Positions 29,669 through 64,000 of a stretch of DNA of 64,000 bases are shown here, piece after piece. The notes under the pieces are model-generated. The model saw only the letters and a program-made list of their open reading frames with translations. It did not search any database and was not told the origin of the DNA. Position numbers and translations under genes: made by a program. This DNA comes from Glandiceps talaboti. Lineage: Eukaryota > Hemichordata > Enteropneusta > Spengelidae. The stretch lies in the NCBI RefSeq assembly GCF_964340395.1, contig NC_135563.1:16084651-16148650 (forward strand). Reading direction: 5' to 3'. How positions within the stretch are numbered: the stretch's first letter is position 1; every line of letters begins with the position of its first letter.

Positions 29669-29884
29669 GTACTCGTGTGGGTAATGGATACATTTGTACC
29701 CTGGTGGACAAAAATTACAACCACAAACACTATAAAAATTCAAAAAGTAGGGGTCAATAATTACTGTGGTCGACATCGTAAGTTTCTTGTGTTCCAAACT
29801 TGTATATTACAAAAGTGGCCAATAGCGGCGTTTTCACTGTAAACCTTCCCTTCCCTTCTTTGTGGTATACTTTCCTGTCAATTC

Positions 29885-30964
29885 TTAAAGTGGTTCAATT
29901 GGTTTGACCCATTTCGGATCCCTTGCCCCTATATGTTCTGGTCTCTGTTGTCCTGGCGCCGCGGGATATAGTGGCTCTATCAGCTTGTTAGCCAGGCTGT
30001 TATACACGATGAAGAAGTTGAAACGATTCCATGGCGTAAGATTGCTATGGTTAGCATGTAAAAGATTGCTATCAAATAAAATGACATCACCAACATCACC
30101 TGTGCAATATTCAATACCAAACTTATCAGCCATCTCCAGGAGTATGTCAATGTCTGGAGCCCCATATTCAAGGTCACGGTATTTTGTATTTTTGGTCAGG
30201 TGATCTGAGGCGGTCTCCTTCTTCGTAGGAAAGAACCACATATGAGTTTCAGGGATGACCATCAAAGATCCCATTTCTCGTTTGTTGGGCGATAACATGA
30301 CGACACCTGTCAATGAACGTATCCTGGGCATTCCATCTTCTGCATGGTAAAAGTCAAAATCATTGTGAAAGTTATGTCCTGTACCCACAAGCGCCGGGTG
30401 GAAGTTGACACGAGATTGGTGGATATATACATCGTCAGCTAGAATCTGCTTGACTGGTAATATCAGTTTCTTGCTACTACTCAGTTTACGTAGGGCATCA
30501 TAATACAGATGAAGTCCATACATGCTACGTATTTTTCTGGTGTTAGGCTCGGTAGAAAAGATGTTATCACGAGTTACAATTGGGTCGTCACCTTCTCTAA
30601 TATTACTCTCTATCTTTTGCTTTGTATTAGTGACCTCTTCAACCACTGGTGCCATCTCTTCCTTCGTGAAGACATTCTTCAGCACAAGATAACCCCTTTT
30701 CTCGTATTCACTTAGTTGATCGCCTGTCAATGGTCCTTGTGGTGTCTTTCCATCTTGATACTTCCACACAACGGGGTCAACACGGGGAACCACTTTGGCC
30801 ACCGTTTCACATCGAGTTTTGTATGGATCTTCCCCAACAGCAATCCGTGATGAAAAAGAAGATGCGGTCCTTTGTATCAAATGCTTTAAGCCGTGGTCTT
30901 CTCTATTGAAACGGTGCACGATTTTTGAAGTCAAACGAGCACAACGCAAGCACATATATGCCAT
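29885..30964 (-). CDS. PhyH-superfamily Fe(II)/2-oxoglutarate dioxygenase, ectoine hydroxylase (EctD)-like, intronless
   Basis: Single open frame of 359 residues with no introns. Residues 1-45 are basic, Ser/Arg-rich and poor in acids, like a mitochondrial presequence. From 63 the protein follows bacterial EctD: DPVVW, then GPLT..QL..YEKRGYLVL, then the signature block HNFHNDFDFYHAEDGMPR (197-214), close to the EctD consensus FxWHSDFxTWHxEDGMP. Fe ligands are H200, D202 and distal H303; the 2-oxoglutarate arginine would be R314, the usual 11 residues later. The block after H303 (N.TPW.R.N.F.VYNS) also matches EctD. EctD hydroxylates the osmolyte ectoine; the animal substrate is unknown and proline or another imino acid is equally possible. 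No ectoine synthesis gene is in the window. Confidence 0.85.
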   Translation of the reverse strand: MAYMCLRCARLTSKIVHRFNREDHGLKHLIQRTASSFSSRIAVGEDPYKTRCETVAKVVPRVDPVVWKYQDGKTPQGPLTGDQLSEYEKRGYLVLKNVFTKEEMAPVVEEVTNTKQKIESNIREGDDPIVTRDNIFSTEPNTRKIRSMYGLHLYYDALRKLSSSKKLILPVKQILADDVYIHQSRVNFHPALVGTGHNFHNDFDFYHAEDGMPRIRSLTGVVMLSPNKREMGSLMVIPETHMWFFPTKKETASDHLTKNTKYRDLEYGAPDIDILLEMADKFGIEYCTGDVGDVILFDSNLLHANHSNLTPWNRFNFFIVYNSLANKLIEPLYPAAPGQQRPEHIGARDPKWVKPIEPL

Positions 30965-31654
30965 TTTACTGGAACTTTCTGCAAAGTGTACTACGCCCTA
31001 GAAGTTCTTACTTGTCTTTGCTTTACACCGTCTCAGACAATAAACACGTCAAGTACAGGTTGTCAAGGGTAACGTTGGGGCCGGTCATTTTATAGGCGCC
31101 GGGGGGGGGGGTGACGTTTAACTTCTGTTTGTTAAAAAACATCAGGCCACCACAGCAGTTTCAAGGCCAATGAGACCCCAGTAAAGACTACATGTCCTAA
31201 AAACCCACACTCATACACATTGTTTGACATATATATGATGTCAAAGTATAGTCTGGTTAAAATCCTATATCAGTATTTGAATATTACTGTTGGTACCATT
31301 TTTTCTGTGTTCATTGAATGTATAGTGACACATAAGCTTAGATCGTTTCTAAAGGTATATTGTCAGCCAACATAAATACATGTATTACCCATTAAACATA
31401 ACTGACATGACCATGTGCTTTTAAAAAGAAAGAGGGTTCACAAAAACTACGAAAATATTGGCAGGAAGTAATATCTTCTGATATCGCTTACCTGTGATGC
31501 ATATCCATGTAATTTACATTGTATGATATTAATTTTGGCGGTAAAAATATCATAAATTAATGTGCATAAGCAAATACGTTCTGTGCATATATAAAGATAT
31601 ATTCACTAAAATTTGGTCAGCTACTTATGAAAAAAGACATTGTATCTGTTAATT

Positions 31655-32004
31655 AGTGGTCAATATTATATGTAGGTAGTGTAGTGGCAAGTTTATAACT
31701 TGAGCGAAAGCTCGGTTTTGAATGTCAACATGTTAAAACTATACTTCTAGTAGTAACTGGAGTATCATTTTTCGATCAGACAACCACAATATATTCACTA
31801 AAAAATATTAAAATATCTATACCACAGTAATTACACATTGTACATGTTAATCAACGGTCGATATTATCCATAAGTAGTACAGAAACAGGTTGAAATCGTG
31901 ATCGCCGTTGAGGGCGCTGATTTTGGGAGCGGACCCCCAAACAATCAATTTGATTAGATGTATCGTATATGCAAGTACAAAACAGTGTTTACCCATAGGT
32001 CGTG
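31655..32004. repeat. Dispersed repeat copy B, itself partly duplicated
   Basis: 31864-32004 matches the intronic copy at 1456-1592 (TTATCCATAAGNAGT, GCGGACCCC, TTTACCCATAG). A weaker partial copy (GGTCAATATTATATGTAGGT) lies about 205 bp upstream, with shared flank ATATTCACTAAAA, so the element appears as a tandem pair. Confidence 0.5.
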
Positions 32005-32460
32005 CAATACTGTTCATGGTGTATGATATTACGTGTAAGTTATTGTACCAGTAATAAAACATGTTTAAAAATAAAATAAAAACGTTTCAGTTGCATGGCA
32101 GCTAGTGCAACTTTAAGAAACAATGCACTGTGTATATGTTAACACAGGGACAAACACACTAACATTGTTATTGAATGTACTTGTAATAAAAAGTACCGAT
32201 AGGGATTTTTCGACAGTAATCCACGACTTTGAGTGCTTTTTGCCAAATACCCAAACCATAGCCTATTGCTGTGTGATTTGTATACATAGAGTAGGAAGAA
32301 TTGGCAACTTTTGAAGATGGTGACGTCATGATCGTGAATGCCAAGTGAAATTGCTGGACTACTGTATAGGTAAATATGATGGGGGGGGGGGGGTTCATTC
32401 AAATTTTGTGAGTGAGGCAGTGGAGTTACTCAAATTTTGACACTTCTTGTGGTTTCCTCC

Positions 32461-32501
32461 ATAGACCCTCCACCAGGAGTGAGTGTCGGTGGAGGGTCTA
32501 T
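32461..32501. repeat. Perfect 14-bp inverted repeat (hairpin)
   Basis: ATAGACCCTCCACC and its complement GGTGGAGGGTCTAT are separated by 13 bp. The stem is GC-rich in an AT-rich setting. It could be a fold-back element end; it is not next to any stop codon. Confidence 0.85.
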
Positions 32502-34400
32502 GTTTCCTCTGACCCCCTAGGCCATAAATAATGATGGCCCCCTTAGCAATGTATTCAAGTTCTTGTCAACATTTCTTTGTAATCACATATTGAGAGAAAG
32601 TTATAAAAGAAGAATAGATACGGTTCACTGTGTTCCTGATAATTTGCAAAGAATTCTTTGTCAGGTCATCTACTATTATTCAGAACAATACACAGGTTAG
32701 AAATGGTCTAAAATAAGTATAGAATATAAGGTCAGTGTTCAATGGGATGCATAGAAGGATCGCTTTTCGTCTTCATGTAGACTTTCTCAAGTGTACAGAC
32801 TATCTTTCAATCTTTATTTCAATACATATTTGAAACACAAATGTTGTGTACTTTTTCTTTTGTGTGAAATAGTCACCCCGAGTGTGAGTGATTGCGAAAC
32901 GTGATGTCGCGTATATACCTTGTGAAACTACTAGTAACTAGGAAACACTACAACAAGAGTTGACCATATTTTCCTTCAAAAAATTTGAAATTACTAACAA
33001 ATCAAAACATTTAAAGATTATGATTATGAGGCAAAATATATCTCAAGGGACTGGTGCCAGTCTAATTTTCACTGAGCAAAGTCTGACCTCAACGTTGCAA
33101 CACACAAATTCCCTGCATGGAAGGTCACCTGGGCTCAAATTCAATGTGGTTCGGGCACAGTCACTTGTGAGCTAAGAATAAATTAATTGAAGAGCCTAGC
33201 TATATAATCGTGTTTTATACAACATAAACAAATTCACCAGTTGGAATAGTCCAATACAGCCATTCCATGACGTGTTGCACTGGGAACATCGATGACTCTT
33301 ACAAATTACTGCAACATAAACTTTGTCTCCTTGTACCTTTGAATCTCTATCTTTCTTTACACGTAAAATTAGGTGATAAAAAAACTCGTCTCCACACTAT
33401 AACTGACAGCAACAATCTCAGAAGTTTGTTTGTTATCAACTGCACCTTTTTGACGAGTTGCTAGCAAACCAGATTCACGGTACGTCGTGTCGTTCAGCCA
33501 AATATACCAGACTGTATTTTATATATACGTCGTGTCGATCAGCCCCAACCAGTGTTTTCTGTAGGGCTGTACCACAATGTACGACTTGCCTAAGTCGACG
33601 GGACGCTTATTTCAATGAAAATCTTTTTAAAAAACAGTTGTTTTCTCACATGTGAAATGATAACCTGACGATGAACGCAAAATCCCACCTTCGGAACTAC
33701 TAGCAACCTGGAAAAAATGAGAAATTTTCGATTCTAATGAACTGCTATTTTGGCATTTCGCTAGACCAGGGCTAGACAATCCAAACTAATCGTTTCTAAT
33801 ACGACCAAAATGCATTTCGATCGAGCCCATACTTTCAAGTTGTCCATTCTTAACGTGTGGGGCGCCCTTCAAAATTATTACACGCCAGTAGACACTACAC
33901 AACTGAAGGGCCAGACACCATTTCGAACAGATACCAAATTCTTTGCTTACATACAAAATTTGATATAATGTCGAATTAAATCTTTTATTCTAAAACAAGA
34001 CTCTAAACTAATTAATGAAGTCTCAGAAATTTTCTTCTTCAAGTAGTTCTGTTTGGGCAACATTATGAAGTACCACATCAAGCCATATTTGGAAATTAAC
34101 GATACAATCAACAATTATTATTCATTTTCTTAACCAATCATATCAGGGCAAACTTTCCAAACGCTTCATGCTATACCTGCTCTTTGTACAAACCTTTCAT
34201 TGAATGCATTTTAACTTTCTTCATAATTTTAAAGAATATTAATTCCTTGGAAAGAATTGTAACCATAAGTTACAAAATTACTGAAATACCACAAAGTCAA
34301 AGGAGTCTAATAACTTTTACAATAAATGTTAGATGCAGACCACATTCTAACTACTATATTTTTATATTTCCTCTGGTTGATGAATCAATGAAAGGTTAAT

Positions 34401-34640
34401 TTTATTCCAATCTGTGTGCAGCTCAAAACAAATGTATTTCAATTTTTTTAATGTTGTTTTTGCCGTCCATAAGGTAAGCTTATGTTACATGTTTGTCTGT
34501 CTGTCTGGTTTCTTGAAAGAACTAACAAAACATCAATTTTATTCCATCCTGTGTGCAGCTTTAAAACTGCACTTTTCTGTGGGTTTTACCTTCCATAAGG
34601 TAAGGTTATGCTATGTGTTTTGTTTGTTTGTTAGTACATG
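34401..34640. repeat. Two tandem copies of a ~130-bp unit
   Basis: Each copy contains AATTTTATTCCA(A/T)(T/C)CTGTGTGCAGCT and CCATAAGGTAAG(C/G)TTATG followed by a GTTT/TCTG run. Divergence is moderate. Confidence 0.7.
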
Positions 34641-34998
34641 AATGTGCATGTCTGCGGACACGATATCTCAAAAACTACGGCATGGAACTTGCTACACATC
34701 TTCCTTATGGTAATTACAAGAACTGATTTGGCTTTGGTAAATATATCATGTCTATATTAATGAGTCATTTGCATAATTGACAATTTCAGTAATTTGACTT
34801 TATCTTAACAATACAGACGTCATATTCCAATTAATTTGGAAAATACATTACTAATAAATTGTGTTTGTCCTGTAAAGCTTGTGTATGTAGCTTTTGATTT
34901 TAATGAATCATTTGCCTATTTAATGATTTTTGCCAATTGGGCAATATCTTAAAGTGGATGTAAACTGAAATTTCATATAATTTATACATACATTGGTG

Positions 34999-35094
34999 AT
35001 AAGCATGTTATTTGCCAAATACGTTTCCGGTGCAACAGAAAAATAACCTCTTGCAGCAAGACGTGGAACAATATTTGGCAAATAACATACTTAT
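34999..35094. repeat. Fold-back (MITE-like) element, 23-bp arms
   Basis: The left arm ATAAGCATGTTATTTGCCAA... (34999-35021) pairs with 35072-35094 with a single mismatch. The pairing extends outward through GGTGA/TCACC with a 3-base bulge. About 50 bp lie between the arms. Confidence 0.75.
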
Positions 35095-36111
35095 ACGTCA
35101 CCTGCGACTATGAATTCATTTTGAATGTCTAAAAATGCTGTTTCATTTCAAAATAAAATCACTTCTGCATTGTACTGTCAAGTGTAGTATCACGCACCTC
35201 TCTGATGACTGCAATGCAGTTGTTTTTGACAGCTGTAACTTTATTACCCAATCAGAGTGTGCTTTTGCTCTGTAGTATGTCATAATGTTTACTATTTGCA
35301 CAGCACTCAAAGTCAGATTCAAAGTAATAACCTTCAGCTGAAAAATGAGTGCATCCTTGTGTTGCATACTCTATTCCAGTAAATGTATAGAAATGTTCAC
35401 AATATGCTTTGTTGTTCTGGTGAAGCAAAAACTGCACTCTCTGGCAGTAATTTTTATATTGTTCGTAAATTTAGGAATTCATGTTTATGATTGCATGATG
35501 ACCATACGTTTGCCGTCACTGAACATTCGCCGTTGTGTGTGGAATTTTTGATGATTTCCCTGTGACATTAAACGTACAGTTCAAAAACTTGTTATAATGT
35601 ATACAACGATGATATTTTGTGCAGTTGACAATGAATTTGGCATTCAAAATTCTGGTTATATCTGTATTTCTAGTTGTCTGCTCGGTTTGTTTACAATGGG
35701 ACGTGCAGTGATCATGTGATACAACAAGCAAAAATACAGCTGTTGGTGAAAAATACACCTCCATATCTGCAGGAGTCTTGACAATCAGAAAAATGTGAGA
35801 TTGGTAACAAGATGTACATGTCCAATTTTATATAGCTATTACAGTGTATTTCTATTAGTTAGAGCAGTACTTGTACTACTGAAGTTCGTCATGTGGGGAA
35901 ATGAAAAGGATCTTCAGTCATTGGGGGCTAAAAACAACAATTAAACAAAAGTAGTGGAAAATGTACTCTATCTTCCAAATCTCAACTAGTATTATATTTA
36001 ACCATCGGTTTCACTTTAAATGATTCACTTTTAATTCATATCTGGATAGTGAGTTGGGAAAATGATGAGAACAAAGTAACAACAACGTAGGGCAATCATA
36101 TGAAATAGCAC

Positions 36112-36117
36112 TTTATT
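36112..36117 (-). terminator. Candidate poly(A) signal of FAM193
   Basis: Minus-strand AATAAA in the context ATGCAAATAAAGTGC, about 880 bp past the FAM193 stop codon. No closer equally clean signal was noticed. Confidence 0.45.
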
Positions 36118-36995
36118 TGCATATTATTATAAATGTAAACATCAAGAGTCATCGCAATCATGTGATGAGACATATTTGGGATCTGCTTCACAGCATAAAC
36201 ACTTTAGTTTTACACAACACCACACTACGACCATTTCAGCAAACATTCATGTCATTCACACAGTCTGGCGAAATTGGAGACAAAAAAATTAAGTGTGTCC
36301 GAAACGAGAAGCAGATGTGGAAAGAACTATTAAACAGCAGGTATACGTGTGGTTTTATTACCTTCCAACAAAATCACCAAAAACTATCAAGTTTTTCGTC
36401 TTTGAATGCTTGGCGTCAACATCCAAAACAGCCACCAAAATGTTGGTAAACACATAAAATGCAAATATCAGACTCTGATTTACCTCACTATTTAGGGCTT
36501 ACCATGAGCAATCATACTCCCTAGGAGCTGTATTCTCAACACATCATACAACATCTGATAAACTCAATACACGTCTTTCTCTAGATCACAGCTGGAAAAC
36601 ATCAAATCCTGACCTTAACTTTCACAGCATCTTTAAAAAAATATCTGATGTAAGTTGCACTAAAAAATAAAAAAAAAAAATTCTCCACACTACATACACA
36701 TACAGATTATTGTAGCACCTCATTGTAAAGCATAGGCACTCTAAATTTTGAGAGAATTGCAACAAACCTACATATCTATTCTTAACCTTTCACATTGGAC
36801 TATATATATATATTGCAAGGGGGTGCTGCACCTATCCAATCTGTACATTAAGAAGCCATGATTCCCTTTGATAGGGTTCTACTCTAGCAGTCACACATGC
36901 AACAAAAACAAATGTGATAATTTTGTTGTGAGGCATGATATTGGGTTTTATAACTGACTCTAATAGCTGGTTCATACTAATGAGTATGAGTATGA

Positions 36996-60085
<23,090 letters not shown>

Positions 60086-60665
60086 CTGTAAAATGAAATA
60101 AAAGAACAAATGTATAGTATATCGAAATAACACAATTATATAATTTGATAACAACCGACAATGTGTAAGTATTGTGTATACCAGAGTATTCTATTCGCCA
60201 CGAAGGGTACATGTATTTATAAATTTTACAATTATCATATGTATATATATACATGCCTAGGGCTATGAATAACCAGTGTACACAAACTTCTAAGTAAACA
60301 GTCATAACATATTAGATTATAAATATCATAGTCCCCACAAAAAGTGAGATTCCATTGTGAAAGTTAGTTAACTACTGGCCAGACAACATGCAATCCCCGG
60401 TTTTCTTTATAGTGTTATCTTACCAATGGAACTATAAGGATTAAATAAGATTATTGTTTTGTTCTACGCCAACTTTTTCTATAGCTCTGCCAGACAACTG
60501 TGTTTCATGCCTGAATTTTAATCCTTTATCTGACTGGGCCTTTAATAATAATAATAGTAATACATTTTTCTAAAACATACACATGCAGTATACAAATCCA
60601 TGTCTAAGTGGGCAATTGTTATGTAAAAATCACAACAATATTCTCTTGCATTGTACATGAAGCGG

Positions 60666-60696
<31 letters not shown>

Positions 60697-61026
60697 GTAA
60701 TTGATTCAAGTCTCTGTGTAATCAATTGCAAAAGATTTAGGAGATTCTCTGCCATGGGAATGAGTTTTAATCATGTTACATAATAGTACTAAAAGACAAC
60801 AATGATCAAGTGTATTACACAAGGAAACTGAGTGATGCAGTCAATAATTGCATGCACAGGATGTTGAGAGATTTATGATCATTGACTGTGTCCATCCTAA
60901 TTTATCAGTGGATCAGTTCCACTTCACCAGCACATGAAAACACACATGGTCTGAAGGTTAGATGATACAAACAAGGCCAGGCATGTCGTGTGTATACATC
61001 TTTCCAATGTCCTCTATTCGTATTAC

Positions 61027-61232
61027 ACCCATCACAGTAACTAGAATGCATTAGGCACCTTTAGGATAGTGAACTTCAAGGATAATTAGACGTAAACTAC
61101 ATCATTCTAGGCCTATTGTAACCCAAAACACCCATCACAGTAACTACATGAATTAGGCACCTTTAGGATAGTGAACTTACAAGGATGCTCAGACTTAGAT
61201 GTAAACTACATAATTCTAAGGGGCCTATTATA
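61027..61232. repeat. ~105-bp tandem duplication
   Basis: Two copies of CACCCATCACAGTAACTA, then TTAGGCACCTTTAGGATAGT and TAAACTACAT(C/A)ATTCTA, with small indels. Confidence 0.85.
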
Positions 61233-62949
61233 ACTCTATACATTGTACCTGATACATGATCTTCCTGACACATGCAAATGTCATATCTATAGTTACTCCT
61301 ACTATATCAGTCCATCCAACTAGTCAACTGATTACAAAACAAAGAATCATACTTTGTTGAAAACTCTGTATATGGAAACTTACATGATATATTGTCCATG
61401 CATTCTAAATACATGTACATATTACAGCATCATTGTTTTGCTGTCAGTTATGCAGACTACCATTAATTTATGGTTTCAAGTTAAATGAAAACTATAATTG
61501 GTTATTTATCATTTCATTATTATTTTCCAGAAGAATGTTATAATAACGACACAAAAAAAATGATATTTGAATTTCTAACTTCAGACTCTTTTACTTGAAG
61601 ATTGTAATTATGAATCTAAAATTTCAAACTCTGTTTTACATAGTAATACATGACTTGTATTGTTACATATTACAAGTACACTGAAACTATTGCTGGGTCA
61701 ACGACCTGACAGTTATTGTTACATTGATAACAAACTAAACATGTTGATGACCACAACCCATCATTGGTCTCAAGTAATGGACATAAAATCCTTAACACTC
61801 ACTTAGGTAATAGTTACATTCTTGGTGCTATGCCATGAATTTATCCAGGTCAACTCTGACCTCTGACCTTTTAACATTGCAGTTGATACACATGAAGTAA
61901 AGTATAACATCTTAAACTATCAACTATAAACCACATGCCTTCTTTATGTGCATAATAAATAACACTATAGTATGATAAATGTAGTATAAGTTAAACCAAT
62001 CACTATAAATAAATAGAATGTGACAGGATATGACTATATTTACATGTACAGCAGTCGGAATTGTACGAAGAGATCTCAGGTATCATATTAGGTATACTAC
62101 ATAAATTATTCACTTCTAACTATGGATATATTTTAATTTTATATATTATGTACTACCTAGCATGTTTGAACATATTATAATACTCTATTCATATACAATA
62201 GGCCACCAAATGTACATGTATCAAAATAAATAATAACACCTTAGAAGGTACTGAAAATTACAAGAAATATGATTCCCATAATTCTGTCATAATGACACAG
62301 TGGGAGATGATCCCTCAAAATACCAATTTGACCTCTTTCAAATTGAAAATAATATATATTTAGATAAATTACGTATAACAGAAGTATTTTTAGACTGGAA
62401 CAACATGTTATATTTCTCTTCAGTGTAAACATATTTACTGACCATCTTTTTGAATACAAGCCTCATTGTTGCATTCTGCATTCTACCCATTTGCCTTTGT
62501 TCAGTTTTGCTGTGCGAGTTACACTCATACTTTTGGAATGTGACTGCTCAATACAATGGGTATTGGGTAAGGAGTTGTTATTCTTTAATTATTAGTACTT
62601 AGTTTTTATTATCAACTGGCCTCCAAATTATTATATTTCTTAAACTGCAACATTTTAATATATGTATTAGTTGTGTTTATGAGTTTACTTTCAAGGCAAT
62701 TCTTTAAACTTTAAACTTTGAATATGTTCCATATTTGCACCATCTTTCATTAACATTTTGATAGTCCCCCCCCCCCCCTCCAAGTATTATGTGTGGTTCA
62801 CTATGTGCCATTCAAATTGGCATAGCAGTGTAATGTATTGCATTTTTTCAACTATACAGGCTCATTTCATTCTCCTACAACACTCCCTAAAGTATTGTAC
62901 AAGACTAGACATAACTTTGTTAAAACATGGCTCTTACATGTAACAAATT

Positions 62950-63402
62950 AACAAGTCATTGAGAATGACATAGTGCCCGCTATGATTGGGTAAATTACAA
63001 TTCGATTTCTTGATATCACTACTCTGAAAACTGTGCCAACAAAATGGCTGCCAGGCAGCCATATCGGATTGTATCACGACGAAAATGGATATGCACATGT
63101 ATGTCATAGAACACTGTGCTAATACCAACTTTGAATGAGATCTATTCAAGCATGTCTGAGTTATGGCGTTGGACATGGAAAATTCACAAACAAAATGGCT
63201 GCCAGGCAGCCATATTGGATCATATCACGACAACAATGAATATGCACATGTATGTCATAGAACATTGTCCTAATAGCAACTTTGAATGAGATCTGTTCAA
63301 GCATTTCTGAGTTATGGCTTTGGATAGGGAAAATTCGCAAACAAAATGGCTGCTAGGCAGCCATATTGGATCATATCATGAAACAAATTGATGTGCATAT
63401 GC
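62950..63402. mobile_element. Second pearl/HINE-like copy, truncated
   Basis: It begins ACAAGTCATTGAGAATGACA like the 54870 element and holds three 151-bp-type units (AAAATGGCTGCC near 63040, 63195, 63343). It breaks off after GATGTGCATATGCAT, where the intact copy continues toward its ACGG tail. The 3' hairpin is missing. Confidence 0.75.
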
Positions 63403-63505
63403 ATAGCCAGGGCTCGAAATTCGTTTTTTTTCTTGGTAGCCCAGGTGGGCTACCATCTTTTAAATTTGGTAGCCCGAGAGCAATGACTGGTAGCCCATAT
63501 GCATG
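63403..63505. mobile_element. Unidentified element with GGTAGCCC palindromes
   Basis: It begins CCAGGGCTCGAAATTCG right at the break in the pearl-like unit and contains the palindrome GGTAGCCCAGGTGGGCTACC (63435-63454) and two further GGTAGCCC copies. The abrupt junction suggests an insertion. The family is not recognised with confidence. Confidence 0.4.
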
Positions 63506-64000
63506 CATTCCTAAATTAATGGTGTCTGTGTATATATGTAACTATATGATGTATTGAATTCGATGATTGATTGAATAACTTAAGAGTCACGTTAACACGT
63601 TATTTGTGTGTATTTCATGCCATATTTGACATTGGGGACACAATTTTTTGCATGTATGTGTCTCTGGGGCCGTGTCATTTACAACGTACGGTTATCATTG
63701 CAATGAAGAAAAAACATGTAGTCGCAATTCGTACTTGTAACTATTATCTAAATCTCTTGGTGCAGTGAGACCTGTAAAATTTGAATATGATTCAACGTAT
63801 GGAAAACGTATAAACAGTTTCATAAGCCCCATGGCCATTTCCTGATGTGGAGACTACGTCTTGGGTAGTTTAGAAACTATGTGCTGTTATCATTATCTAT
63901 TCACGTGATTGGTTACTTATTAACAGATGGGTGAGACAGGATTTGTATTAATACATGACGGCCATTACGGCAAAGCCCCTAGATCCATTCATGGGCGAAG

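Larger units (their letters stand above)
30965..36111. other. Intergenic region between the dioxygenase gene and FAM193, no gene
   Basis: It includes the upstream flank of the dioxygenase (minus strand; start at 30964) and a run of ten G near 31100. Open frames are short and unsupported. Repeats and hairpins are listed separately. Confidence 0.6.
60086..64000. other. Upstream of the recognised FAM193 exons; no gene supported
   Basis: AT-rich with no convincing coding exon. The missing 5' exon(s) of FAM193 should lie here or beyond the window. A poly-T run of about 28 bp is at 60669-60696 and a run of about twelve C is near 62767. Confidence 0.5.

Noticed and set aside
62412-62494. Possible 5' exon of FAM193 on the minus strand (ATG-rich, ending before GTCAGT)
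   Set aside because: The donor is weak, the peptide resembles no FAM193 segment and several equally poor candidates exist.

Overview
This window is nuclear DNA from an invertebrate animal. It has AT-rich, repeat-laden introns with consensus GT-AG splice sites, microsatellites and metazoan gene families: a class C metabotropic-glutamate-type GPCR, an RNF4-type STUbL, a NACHT-LRR protein and FAM193. A transposon with ~151-bp core repeats, an ACGG tail and a terminal hairpin resembles the pearl/HINE elements known from bivalves and other marine invertebrates. Sequence alone does not separate lophotrochozoan from invertebrate deuterostome.

Layout. (1) 1-3449 (+): 3' half of a metabotropic glutamate receptor-like gene, two exons. 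(2) 3450-11464: no supported gene; local duplications, a TACA/TACG microsatellite and possibly a long RNF4 3' UTR. (3) 18348-11465 (-): RNF4 orthologue rebuilt from six coding exons (224 aa) with tandem SUMO-interaction motifs, an arginine-rich patch and a C-terminal C3HC4 RING ending HPIFI. (4) 18.35-18.86 kb: putative divergent promoter with a perfect TCTCGCGAGA palindrome. (5) 20157-25740 (+): four-exon NLR-type gene (1210 aa). Its N-terminal exons encode two CxxC modules and a RHIM-like amyloid core (A-Q-V-G-D-Y-N-K-L) ahead of a NACHT ATPase and degenerate LRRs. This is the most interesting item here. (6) 30964-29885 (-): intronless PhyH-superfamily dioxygenase whose motifs match bacterial ectoine hydroxylase (EctD) rather than animal phytanoyl-CoA hydroxylase. 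(7) 60085-36996 (-): sixteen coding exons of a FAM193A/B orthologue (1525 aa in the window; 5' exon(s) not found), whose introns carry most of the minisatellites and transposons. (8) 60086-64000: upstream of the recognised FAM193 exons, with a second pearl-like copy.

RNF4 and FAM193A are near neighbours on human 4p16.3. Their co-occurrence on one strand here looks like old microsynteny, with the order swapped and the NLR and dioxygenase genes lying between. All exon structures were rebuilt by eye from splice consensus, phase continuity and family similarity. No search or alignment was run.
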